NCBI GenBank assembly: GCA_030295235.1
Contig: AP026135.1
Span: 537,501 to 601,500, forward strand
From: Fistulifera solaris
Taxonomy: Eukaryota; Bacillariophyta; Bacillariophyceae; Naviculales; Stauroneidaceae
Direction of reading: 5' to 3'
Length of the DNA stretch: 64,000 bases
Position 1 is the stretch's first letter. The number at the start of each line of letters is the position of its first letter. Positions 52,857 through 63,002 of the stretch are shown here, one piece after another. The translations under genes were made by a program, and so were the position numbers. The notes under the pieces were generated by a model. The model saw only the letters and a program-made list of their open reading frames with translations. It was not told the DNA's origin and did not search any database.

Positions 52857-54016
52857 ATGGCGTCATTACTGACTTCAATATTTGGAGATCGCGAAGAGAA
52901 GCCGGCTTCCTTGAAGCTGTTTAACGAGCAAGTTCACCATCATCCGCCTATCGAAAACGGAGAGAGAGATACGACACTCTTTACGACCAAGAGACATGAC
53001 GAAGACAGAAAAGATACTCCCAATCAATTGGTGAAGCGACAAAAGAAGGAGGATGAGAGAGAGAAAAGAAGAGCAAGAAAGACAGGACAAACTGACCGTC
53101 TTTGTGGGAAATCTCCCTGTCGACATGACACGTAAACAACTAGGAAATCTCTTTGCCAGTTGTGGCAAGGTCGTGACCACGCGGATCCGATCCGCGGCTG
53201 TAACTCCAGTGAAAGTTGCGAGAGCACGTGATCCGGGCTTGGTGAAAAAAGCTGCTTTTTTGACGGGAAAACTGGATACAAGTGTCAAAGCATCGGTACA
53301 TGGGTATGTGCTCTTTGAGACCGATGACGCCGTGCAAAAGGCTTTACTACTCAACAACACCAAACTAGAAGACGGAAGGCGCATTCGGTGGATACTGCTG
53401 TCCCGAGTTGGACAGAAAATACGAAAAGAGCGGTGTTTGTAGGAAATCTTCCCTTTGATGATGCTGATGCTGAGTCGGGTCTACATCAACACTTCGCCAA
53501 ACACTGTAGTTGCGAAGAAGAAGATATTGAAGCCGTGCGAGTCATTCGAGACAAGGAAACGTTTGCCTCGAAAGGATTTGGCTATGTTTTGTTTAGTAGC
53601 AGTGCACTTCAAGCAACTGCCCTGAGATGTGTGCCCGGAACAAAATACAAAGATAGGGAACTTCGGGTAATGCCATGTCGCAAAGAAAAACGAAAGAGCA
53701 AGGAACAGCAAGCTGTGGGCAAGACTTCCGTCGATGTTAGAGAGAAGAAACCACAAAAAGTAAAATGAAGTCTGACGCATATGATAGCCGAGTCGTGGAA
53801 GATAAAGCGAAGGTTGTCGGGGTTCTTCGACGACTGCTTGCTAAGGATGAGAAAGCGAGTAGAGAGAAGAAGAAGCGAGCTCGCGGTGCACCAAAGACGA
53901 CAACGACTCCGCTCAAAAGCGGCGTTTCAAAGAAAAAAGCGAAAGCCGACAAGCTCGTCCACAAAATGATTCAGAAGAAAGTTGACAAAGAAATCAGCCA
54001 ACGCAAGAGAAAATAG
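52857..54016 (+). CDS. RBM34/Nop12-like nucleolar protein with two RRMs
   Basis: Ribosome-biogenesis RNA-binding protein. ATG at 52857 (MASLLTSIFG). A charged segment leads into RRM1 (KLTVFVGNLPVDMTRKQLGN, KASVHGYVLFETDDAVQKAL, LEDGRRIR) and RRM2 (RAVFVGNLPFDDADAESG, ASKGFGYVLFSSSALQ), then a Lys/Arg-rich tail (LVHKMIQKKVDKEISQRKRK). Three frame changes interrupt it: an extra A in A4 53064-53067, a missing G at 53387-53388 (restores IRVDTAVPSW) and a missing A in A5 53755-53759. Restored length 386 aa. The typical RBM34 pair of RRMs makes the family call good. Confidence 0.85.
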
Positions 54017-54128
54017 ATTCGATTCGATTCGTTCCGTCAAGAGTTTTGCTTTATGGAGACTAGCTTTTCAATTTTTCGAGAGAAATGTGTATTTAGGCAA
54101 CGTCGGAGCTTTGAAAGATAATTATTAT

Positions 54129-55578
54129 TCATGTTTTCAACGGTTCATTAGGTTGCTCTAATGACTTAACTTCGTCGACCGCCTGCTTCAGGTATTCTGC
54201 AGTGACAATGCAGTCTTCTATATGTGATTGATTCCATTCAACGGCCCGCTCAAGAGCTCGACTAGCGGCGACTCGGACGACACTGGCCAAGGATGCGCCG
54301 GTAAATCCATCGCACATGCGTGCAATGTCGTCCAATAGGTCCGGGTATGTTGGTAGTGATTGCAATGTTGTCCTGGACATGCGAAACGCAATTGTACCTT
54401 CCGGAGGATCACGCACTAACAAACGCCCTGAAGAGTACATCGCTCTTGTATGCACCTGAAGTATGCTGATACGCTGCTCAACACTTCGAGGAGGTGGAAT
54501 CTCAATCTGTACTTCGAACCGTCCAGCTCGCAACAACGCCGGGTCAATTAAATGCCGTTGGTTTGTCAATGCTATGACCAGTGTGGGGACTGGAAGTGGG
54601 TCAATACCGTCCATTTTGGCAAGAAGCTGATTTACTAGACTATCTCTCGCAATGCCGGCATCCGTTTGATGATCACCCCCACGACGTCGCGAAATCGCAT
54701 CGAACTCATCAAATACTGGTATCAACAAAATATCGTTTCAAAGTGAGGAGGCAATGTGAGACTTGCCGCAGTAAATTCAGCTTAACTTACCTATAACATG
54801 CAAGGCTGTGTCTTCAAGAGCTTGACTGTAAGACGGTTGACTCTTTTGAATAGCGTCATAAACTGGGGGAGGATGATCGAAAATTTGTCGTAAGTTTCGT
54901 TCGCTCGAACCTACATACTTTTCCAGTATTTCGGGCCCTGCGACCATAGTTATTGGCCTAGACTTGAAAAAAAGCGGGTGTCTTAGTATTGAGTCAGTCG
55001 CCTCCATTCTCTCTTTCGGCGACTTACCGCAAAGGAGAAAGTAGCCTTGATAAATTCTTAGCGATTAATGTCTTTCCACAGCCAGGGGGGCCATACAGGA
55101 GCAGCCCTTGCACAGGTCGAGTACCTGCTCTTGAGGATATCAGGCCAAGCTCCTGTAGAATGTTGGGGGGAGTGATCAAAGGGATCCAGATGCGCCGTTT
55201 TATCTCACTCCAGACATCGTCTAGTCCACCAATACCATAAGTTTGACGTGCCTCGTCAAAGTAAGAGTAGCTTGGGAAGGATTGATGTTTAAAACCTGCT
55301 GAGGCTTGAGATTCGGGTCGTTCCCTATTTATTTGTTTTCTCTTACGATTGCTGTCGACGATTTTTTGTGGCTCTTCAGAAGCTTCCAAACTTATTCGGT
55401 ATTCTTCCCACCTTTTTCGTTCACTTGCTTCTCGGCGACGGAGATCCCCCAAATCATCGCGTTCCTTATCCAGTTTATGGTAGGCATGAGAAGCAATTTC
55501 TTTGCTATATGACGGGCTTGCGGAGTGTGTCCAGATTATGCTGAACCAGAGAGACACCGAGCATGAGTACCAACGCAT
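54129..55578 (-). CDS. NSF-like AAA ATPase with one AAA domain and N-terminal signal/anchor
   Basis: Three exons: 55578-55028, 54957-54791, 54715-54129 (introns 70 and 75 nt), frame kept, 434 aa. The AAA module is closest to NSF/Sec18 D1: TYGIGGLDDVWSEIKRRIWI, Walker A LLYGPPGCGKTLIAKN, AGPEILEKYVGSSERNLRQI, Walker B VFDEFDAISRRRGG, LVNQLLAKMDGIDPL and arginine fingers in LLRAGRFEVQIEIPPP. Unlike NSF there is no N-domain and no D2. Instead the N-terminus is hydrophobic (MRWYSCSVSLWFSIIWTHSA) with a charged coiled coil (LDKERDDLGDLRRREASERK). It may be a secretory-pathway or organelle AAA; function unknown. Splice joins are inferred. Confidence 0.8.
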
Positions 55579-56652
55579 ATTGCCTCTTCGTATCGGTCTG
55601 ACGACTCCTTTGTGACAGCTTAGGACACCTTGAAGGGGTTTTGTTAGTTGTTGACACGTATCATTGACATGAAGTTCATCAACGCTTCCATTTGGCTCGC
55701 ATTTTCTGCATTCATTGCATTGAGGTTAGGTTAGGAACCTCTCACATCCAACGGCTACCAGGCAATGTTGTCGCTCGTACCGGTATTTACCCACACCGAA
55801 TTATTGCTTGAGGTAAAAAAAACCACACCGATACTGGTACCGGAAGCTTTCTAAAGAGGTCTCTAGCAATAAACCATCAAAAATAATAATCCGTATTTAG
55901 CTCCTTACCGGTGAGCGTATTGTCGTTCAGAAAATTAATATACTCTAGTGCTCCGTCCAAGTTTACCAATTGGAGTATGCAAATGACTTGATTAATGAAA
56001 ATGAAGCCAGTTCTTGAGGGGCGAGGTTCCATACGGTGGTTGGTCGATCTTGGCATTCAGCGCCGTAGATGGGACTCTTTGAGATGATCAGTGGTCCCCG
56101 ATTGTGTCTGAATCAGACAGGAGCCCCCTTGCTCACCATTGACCTGGCAGCGGTTTGGTGTTCGGTGGATTTCATCCATTGTCCACTGGGTCAGTTGTGT
56201 TTTTCTAACTTGTATTAGGGATTCGGTCCTCTTGTACTTGTAGGAATAGGACGTAACGTAAGCATAGAGCGCACCTTAATGAGAGGACCGAGAGGCGAAA
56301 GTAACTACTAAGTTCTAACACGTGATATCACCGTGTTGAATTCTAGAACGCGATACCACCGTGGAATAGTTATTACGCAATATGGCTAGGTGTACTACGA
56401 GCGAAATCGTTTAGGTAGCTATAAAATCCTGAGACTCCCGTCTAGATTTTCTATCGACCATAGCTTCATCAGCAATGGTCAGCTGAAAACATAATGGTAG
56501 CAAATGAAAGGTCTCATCGGAATCTGTTCAGAAATGCAATTAAATCCTCCAGATGGAACCCTGTGACTGGCTAGAACTGTTTCCGTGATCCTTCTGCCAA
56601 CCGGTCAGTTGCACTCTAGTGAGCTCAAGCCATTTGTTTTAGCCCTGATCAG
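55579..56652. other. Spacer with GTACCGGT motifs and a tandem repeat
   Basis: About 1.07 kb. GTACCGG motifs at 55776-55783 and 55833-55843. Two imperfect tandem copies of TTCTA(A/G)(C/A)ACG(T/C)GATA ... ACCGTG at 56313-56366. No gene or RNA recognised; 56090-56220 is more GC-rich but has no identifiable motif. Confidence 0.4.
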
Positions 56653-59435
56653 TTAGCTTTCTTCGAGCTCATGCTCATTTTCCCCCATCTCGGGAACGAT
56701 GCTAACGCCCACAATTTGGTCTCCCGCGTCTAACTTTTGTACCATGACACCTGTGGCGGATCTTCCTTGTGAGGGAATCTGAGATACTTGCTGTCTCACC
56801 ATGACGCCTTTCGATGTAATGACAAGAATTTCGTCTTCTTCCTTCACAATTTGAAGACACCTCATTTCATCTTGCTCGAAACCCTTTTTGAAGTGAAGTG
56901 CTATAACACCCTGTCCTCCTCTATTTTGAGCTCGAAATTCACTAGTGTTGATGCGTTTTCCAAAGCCCATTGAAGTAACGGCAAGAACGTACTCTTCGGA
57001 TTCAAGTTTAATTTGACCTCCGCTCAGCACATTGAAGCCAGCAATTCTATCCCCTTCGCGCAACGTCATGGATTTCACTCCACGGCTCGTTCGCCCTGTG
57101 GGTCTAAGTTTCGATGCTTCGAAACGCATCGCTTTTCCCATAGCACTGCCAACTAAAATGTCATCCCCGTCTTTGCATGGTTGACACCACTGTAGACTGT
57201 CACTTTCCTCGACTGTAGCAATGATGAGCCCACGAGTGGTCAGCTTCTCAAAAGATGACAAGGCTGTCTTTTTAATCCATCCTTGTTCAGTTGCAAGAAC
57301 AATATATTCATCTTCGGAAAATTTCGAGACAGGAAGTACAGCTGTAATCATTTCGTCACTTCGAATTGGGAGAACTTGGGGAATCGGCTGTCCTTTTGCT
57401 GTTCTAGTCGCAATTGGTACTTGATAGGCTCGTAATCCGTAGGCAACACCCTTCTGCGTAACCATCAGCAATGTGTCGTGGTCATTGCAAGTAAAGCACT
57501 GGGAGACTTGACTCTCTAGTGTTCCACTATCCGAAGTACCTCGTTTACCTCTGGTGCCTCTGTTCTGGCTCTCAAATGTTTTCAATGGCATTCGTTTTAT
57601 ATACCCTCCTCTGGTTACCACAATCACCGATCTAGAGTTTGTGATTAGATCAACCTCGTCAATTTCACCGTCTTCCTCGGGTAAAATGCGGCTTTGTCTA
57701 TCGCGTCCAAACTTTGCCGAAAGTTCACGGAATTCGGTCTTCATTGTTTCGTATACATTCTGATCATTTTCTAGAAGATCCTGAAGCTCTTGTCTTGAAC
57801 TCTCAAGTGACCTAATTTCGCTTTCAAGCTTTTCCTGGTTCAGTCTTGTCAGCTGGCCTAGCTGGAGCTTCAAAACTGCATCCGTCTGCTCCTCATTGAG
57901 ACCGATTTCATCCTCGATTTGCTTTCGTGCTGCATCTAGATCCTGTGCCTTTTGAATCGTTTCTATAATCCAATCCACATGTTTGAGTGCAATTAAAAGG
58001 CCGTTGACTATGTTGGCTCGCGCTTCAACTTTGGAAAGACGAAAGGCGGCTTTTCGGCGTAACGTCGAGAATCGAAAGTCAATGAAGGAATCAAGTGCCT
58101 CCCTCAACGTAAAGCGCTGTGGTACGAGACTCTTTTCGTTATTCGATCCTCCGAAGAGCGCCAAGAAGTTTCCTGAGAACGTCGATTGCAATGCAGTCTT
58201 TTTGAACAGATTGTTTAAGACAACTTGAGGTACTGCATCTCGTTTGAGCTCAATGACAACACGGATACCGTCGCGATCAGATTCGTCACGCAGATCGGCA
58301 ATCCCATCCAATTTCTTTTCGTTCACGAGTGCTGCGATTTTCTCTAACAATGCCGCTTTGTTGACTTGGTACGGTAATTGTGTCACAATAATGGCCGTGC
58401 GTGTTCCTTTCTTTTTGTAACAATTTCTTCCATCTGTGTAGTGGCTCGCATCACGACACCACCGTTACTTGTCTTGTACAGCTGTTTGGCACCCGATGTG
58501 CCAACAATGATAGCTCCCGTAGGGAAATCAGGTGCAGGTATTAATTTAAAAAGTTTTTCGTCGGTCACAGGGTGTCCCCCGCCCAGTCTCGAGTCAATGA
58601 GCGCCTCACAACCCGCCATCAGTTCTCTCAGATTGTGTGGAGGAATATTCGTCGCCATACCGACAGCGATGCCAGATGCACCATTGAGAAGAAGAATTGG
58701 TAGTTTCGCTGGTAAAACAATAGGTTCTAGCTCATTGCCGTCAAAGTTCGGTACAAGATCCACAGTATCTTCCTCAAGTTCGTCAAGTAGAGCTTCTTTC
58801 GAGAGCGATGTGAGCCGCGCTTCTGTGTAACGCATAGCCGCAGCTGGATCGGCATCAATGGAACCGAAGTTCCCATGTCCGTCAATGAGGGGATAGTTTG
58901 TCGAGAATGTTTGCGCCAAACGTACAAGCGCGTCGTATACGGCGACATCACCATGCGGATGAAACTTTCCGAGTACTTCGCCGACAACTCGAGCACACTT
59001 TCTGTGTGGAGTGTTCGGTCGTAGATTCAGTTGATCCATCGCGTAAAGAATTCTCCGATGTACTGGTTTCATACCATCGCGAGCATCAGGAATCGCCCGA
59101 CCTAAAATGATCGACAAGGCGTATTGCAGGAATGAATTGGATATCTCGGTTTGTAGTTCGATGTGATTTCCTCCTATTGCCGCTAAATCATTTGCCTGAC
59201 GCGCTGTCTCTGCTTCGGATATGAACGATTCATCATCTGATGTAGGAGCGTAAATGTATTCTTCCTCGTTGCTTTCTAGCAGAACATCGTCGTCACCTTC
59301 CGTGGCTGCACGAAGAACGGTCGGTTGCCGCTTGTTGGCTTTTCCCAAAGCGTATCGCGAGCGAAGAAGATTGGTCTGCCACGCGAGAACTCTATCGATG
59401 AGGAAACACAACAGCAATATGGTTGAATATTTCAT
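56653..59435 (-). CDS. GYRA: DNA gyrase subunit A, plastid-targeted
   Basis: Type IIA topoisomerase subunit for organelle DNA. ATG at 59435: signal peptide KYSTILLLCFLIDRVLA with Trp at the cleavage site (A-W), then a basic transit segment, a diatom plastid leader. Core: NSFLQYALSIILGRAIPDAR, LGKFHPHGDVAVYDALVRLA, active-site Tyr in AAAMRYTEARL, NGASGIAVGMATNIPPHN. C-terminal beta-pinwheel repeats follow, with a degenerate GyrA box (FESQNRGTRGKRGT). One base is missing in T5 at 58412-58416; with it EEIVTKKKGTRTAIIVTQLP is continuous and the protein is 927 aa. Dual targeting to mitochondria cannot be excluded. Confidence 0.95.
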
Positions 59436-59979
59436 TGTCGGGGCAATCTCTTGCAGTATCAGGCTTCTTCGTTGCCATTGAATAAAAACTCTGAAAAACG
59501 GTGAATGGTGGAAAACGAACCTCACCTGAGTCACGGACATTCGGTGGTACGGTACCGGTACCAGTACCTGGTAGACGGTCACGTCTTGGGTCACGTACCT
59601 GGTAGACGATGTAGAGCGATCGGTCCACCTACCGTACTATTATTGCTTTTTAAGTCCAAATGCCTGTTGCTTCCAAAAGCGTATTATTTAAGGTGTGCGT
59701 AGAAAGGGTTCTAGTGAGCAAAATGCAAAAACCGACAATGCTTCAATATCAGGCACAAACTCGTACACTTGTCGAGTGCACCCCCTCACGAGTTTAACAA
59801 CTAACAAAAGCATAAGAGAATAGCAGGACAAAACGTAAAGACCTATCGGATTTCAAGAAGTGTTAATCTGCATCTGGTAATAGAGAGAGAGAGAGAGAGA
59901 TGTCGTTCGGAAAGATATGATACCTCCAAGTAAAGGAATATTTTCGACATCGTCAAGGCAACGCTTTAGACCGTGCAGT
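59436..59979. other. Spacer with GTACC palindromes and a GA run
   Basis: About 540 bases. GGTACGGTACCGGTACC-type cluster at 59545-59567 and direct repeats TACCTGGTAGACG (59563-59575, 59595-59607). A GA dinucleotide run lies at 59882-59899. No gene. Confidence 0.6.
59540..59640. repeat. GTACCGGTACC cluster with direct repeats
   Basis: Upstream of GYRA. Palindromic GGTACCGGTACC followed by two TACCTGGTAGACG units 32 bp apart, then TACCGTAC. Confidence 0.75.
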
Positions 59980-60669
59980 TTACTGAAAGTTAAATTTACC
60001 GAGTTTCATGTACTTGGGCGTGCCCTCGATCTTCCTTTTGAACTGAGTCAAAAACTCCATCATTCCCGGTTTGGTGTACTTGCAATCCCATCCTAGCGCC
60101 TCGTCCGAATGCTTGGTCAAGAGAGATTTCCAAACACTCGCTAGTCCTTTGACAAGTCGTCCCATATCACCCTCATTGTCGTGAATCCAGACATCAAACT
60201 CATCCAAGTTGTACGAGTAAGCAAAGAGCATATCAAGCTTCTGCGAAGGATCTTTCGTGCGACTGAGGCTTTTCTTGACTGTGTCCCATGTTGCATCCAC
60301 ATGATAGCTGTAAGAGGTATTAAACATCATCACGGTATCATTGGCTTGATCACCCAAGACTAGCTCTCGCATGCTATGGAGCTGCTTCTCACGGTTCTGA
60401 GTAATCGCGACCACGCGAAACGCTTGCATCTGCTCCGTCGTGAGATCGTCAGCGATAATCTCTTCTTCCTCATCTTCACCATCGTCTTCTTCAACGCCCT
60501 TGATGAGCATTGGCCCCAGTCCATCCGTGACTTCATCCTTGATCAACGCTCGTACATCAGCAAAGTAGCGATTGTAAGGACTCATTTCGCTCTTGTTCGA
60601 CGCAACCGTATCATTCAATTCGGCTTCCTCCGCATTACGTTTACCGGTACTTGCTATCGTAGCCATCAT
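59980..60669 (-). CDS. Unrecognised conserved-looking acidic protein (229 aa)
   Basis: Start taken at the ATG at 60669 (MMATIASTGKRNAEEAELND). The frame runs upstream to 60738, but CATTTTCAG just before GATGAACAAAG looks like a splice acceptor, so there may be a 5'-UTR intron. The protein has an acidic patch (EEDDGEDEEEEIIADD), then a compact helical-looking part with DPSQKLDMLFAYSYNLDEFD, VWIHDNEGDMGRLVKGLASV and WDCKYTKPGMMEFLTQFKRK. Composition and length suggest a real globular protein. No family was recognised and I assign no function. Confidence 0.72.
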   Translation of the reverse strand: MMATIASTGKRNAEEAELNDTVASNKSEMSPYNRYFADVRALIKDEVTDGLGPMLIKGVEEDDGEDEEEEIIADDLTTEQMQAFRVVAITQNREKQLHSMRELVLGDQANDTVMMFNTSYSYHVDATWDTVKKSLSRTKDPSQKLDMLFAYSYNLDEFDVWIHDNEGDMGRLVKGLASVWKSLLTKHSDEALGWDCKYTKPGMMEFLTQFKRKIEGTPKYMKLGKFNFQ

Positions 60670-61577
60670 TCTTTGTTCATCCTGAAAATGAAGTGAGATG
60701 AAAGTTTTTGTATCAGAGATGCGGAACAAGTACAGCAATGCTCTCTTGGTTCGATGTTATGGGGCGGCACAAAGAACGAAGTCCTTTCGCGACTCGCGAC
60801 GAGGATGTTCCTCCTGCGCGCGCGCCATCCTGCGCCATCGGTCGGACCCGTGAATACCAAGTATAAAACCTACGAGCCGTAGCTTTCTACGTCACATTGA
60901 CTACTAAGCAGTGAATGTATCCTGATTACTAAGGCTAAGGTTAATACTCTTTATAACTACAACACCGAAAAAGAAACCAACGGAGCATTCGATTGTGAGT
61001 TCTTGCTATAAAACAGAGCAACTTGATTTTTTTAAACTTGTCCTTTTATAGTATTGCTTTCTCTACTTGTCAATGACGATGGGAATGATAGCTAGAAACG
61101 ACAAAGCCAATTCGACTATGTTGTTATGATACTTATTGCTTGCATTTGTGGATCCATTTGTTGCCATTTCAACCGGTTTTTGAATTTTTGGTCATGACTG
61201 GAATCCTGTCGTGATTGCGTCGAACCAACACCGACTAAAGTGGACGTAGCAGCGTAGCAGTGAATGTAATGATCATGAGGATCTTCGACTCGGATAATCG
61301 AGATATGCGATTGCAAATTGCAAATGCTGCCAGATGGAACTAAAAGGAGAAGTAATAAACGTAAATTGTGCTTGATACCGTATGGTACTGTATCGTTACA
61401 CAATTGAAAGCTACTACTGTACGTACGTGCGTGGCGTGAACCTTGAACGCACCGCACCGCTCTTGACCGTCATCCGCAAAGGAGGTGCAAAAAGCAAAAA
61501 AAATTGTGATGATTCCAACAAATGCGTCAATTAATTTTGTCAACCTGCCGTTGCACCGTAAACTACAACATCAAAAC
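60670..61577. other. Divergent spacer with small repeats
   Basis: About 900 bases. Second copy of the 42-bp repeat (61036-61077) and a TCATGAC...GTCGTGA hairpin (61192-61216). A frame upstream of 61578 is open from 61485 but begins with GTG. No gene otherwise. Confidence 0.45.
61036..61077 (+). repeat. 42-bp dispersed repeat, copy 2
   Basis: Direct copy of 52479-52520 with about four substitutions. Confidence 0.75.
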
Positions 61578-62480
61578 ATGCAACTACTATCTTCGAATGA
61601 TCGAATAACGCTGTACTCTCTGCTAGTGTCGCTTCTGTTGAGTCGATCTTTGCTGGATGCCTTCTCCGCTTCTGCAGGTAACGATGGTAGCACCTTTACT
61701 CTATTTGATCGATTCCGATGTTCTTGCCCAGCGGATTTATCGTCCGTACAAATATTCGATCCATCACTGATTGACACCAATGACAATCAAGAGCATCACA
61801 CATGGGTCGCTGTTTTTCGATCGGGTAACAACAAGCCTTCGGTATTAATTCGCGATGAATTTTTCGACGCAATGCGCTCCGCGACTGGAGCGGTCAATCA
61901 GGCATCGATTCCGAATCACGTGTCTCTGGAAACATCATCATTCGTCAAAACCCAAAAGCCAGTAGCCGTGGCGCGGCTGCGTCGCTCCGAAGATTTTGAT
62001 GAAGTTTGGGTGATGGACTGTATGCGTTGCGCGCTGAAGAAGGAGGACACCGATACAACTTGTGACGGAGGTTCGGAATATCTCGAGGCCATCTCCGTCG
62101 CCATTGATACGTTACTGCAGCATCATCTTCAAACAGCCAAGTGCTTTGAAGGTGCGATTCGTACTAAAGCGACAATTCATTCTGGACCTCTTTTGGAAGA
62201 TAGGGGATTCGTTCCAGTCGCAACCCTGCAGAAAGATATGGCTTCGCATGTGTCGTCACTCGATGCGTGTCTAGAAAAGTATGCAGGGCGATCCGTTGCT
62301 ACTGACGTAGCCAAAAGTCCTGGTTCTCGTCAGAGAGCATTGGAAATTGTATCAAGGTTGGGACGCTTAAATCGTGAACAAGATATGAAACAGGCCAGCG
62401 ATCGAAATGATAGATATAGCAATGGTAGTCAAGAAGATGAAAACTACGATCCATGGGCGGGGATGAAGAGATTCATTTAA
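61578..62480 (+). CDS. Unknown protein with plastid-type leader
   Basis: 300 aa from the ATG at 61578; an in-frame ATG at 61509 would add 23 residues. The leader ITLYSLLVSLLLSRSLLDAF is a signal peptide with an A-F cleavage motif, suggesting plastid import. The mature part contains HHTWVAVFRSGNNKPSVLIR, AVARLRRSEDFDEVWVMDCM with two Cys, and a long helical C-terminal half with LQKDMASHVSSLDACLEKYA. The end DPWAGMKRFI is polar. No family recognised and no catalytic motif seen. Single exon, unbroken. Confidence 0.75.
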   Translation: MQLLSSNDRITLYSLLVSLLLSRSLLDAFSASAGNDGSTFTLFDRFRCSCPADLSSVQIFDPSLIDTNDNQEHHTWVAVFRSGNNKPSVLIRDEFFDAMRSATGAVNQASIPNHVSLETSSFVKTQKPVAVARLRRSEDFDEVWVMDCMRCALKKEDTDTTCDGGSEYLEAISVAIDTLLQHHLQTAKCFEGAIRTKATIHSGPLLEDRGFVPVATLQKDMASHVSSLDACLEKYAGRSVATDVAKSPGSRQRALEIVSRLGRLNREQDMKQASDRNDRYSNGSQEDENYDPWAGMKRFI

Positions 62481-63002
62481 GATTATTGCTCCCAATTTTA
62501 GTTTCAAAGCCATTGTTTAATCGATATTCCTAAGACGCGCAAAGAAAGAAAAGCAAACCACGTGTGAGAAAACGTGTCTAAAGTACTGTGTCATCGCCTT
62601 CATTTACCAACCGTGACGTGAAAAAGTCGTGCAGGAGGCTCAGATAGGGATTTTTTTCTTTTGCAAGAATCAATTAAGTGATAAATGGAGGTATCCAGTC
62701 GTGAAATCGACTAGCTACCGCTGCCTCTTGCTCGTAAACAGCTGTAATCGTCCCGTCTAGTGCGATTAACCTACGTACCTGATTCTTGTTTCTCGTTCAA
62801 ATCCTAAAGAACACCGAGAGAGTGTTAGTTAGTGCTTATTTCTCCATTCTATACCGAAACGATGATGGTATTCACGGGCTCGGCTCAAACAGGAGAATTG
62901 ATCTTGCAAGAAAAATAAATGGAGGTGATGAACAAGGGGTAAAGTGTTCGACACCGCTGCGCCTTGCCACGAAAGAAACAATTTACTTACAATATCTACT
63001 GC
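62481..63002. other. Spacer between convergent genes
   Basis: About 520 bases between the unknown plastid protein and UTP4 stop codons. A half-copy of the hairpin motif (CAGTCGTGA) is near 62696. No gene or RNA seen. Confidence 0.4.

Noticed and set aside
55724-55745. Telomere-like GGTTAGGTTAGG
   Set aside because: Only two units, internal and flanked by unique sequence.
56090-56220. Possible transposon or small-RNA remnant in a GC-richer patch
   Set aside because: No ORF, terminal repeat or recognisable box pair; insufficient evidence.
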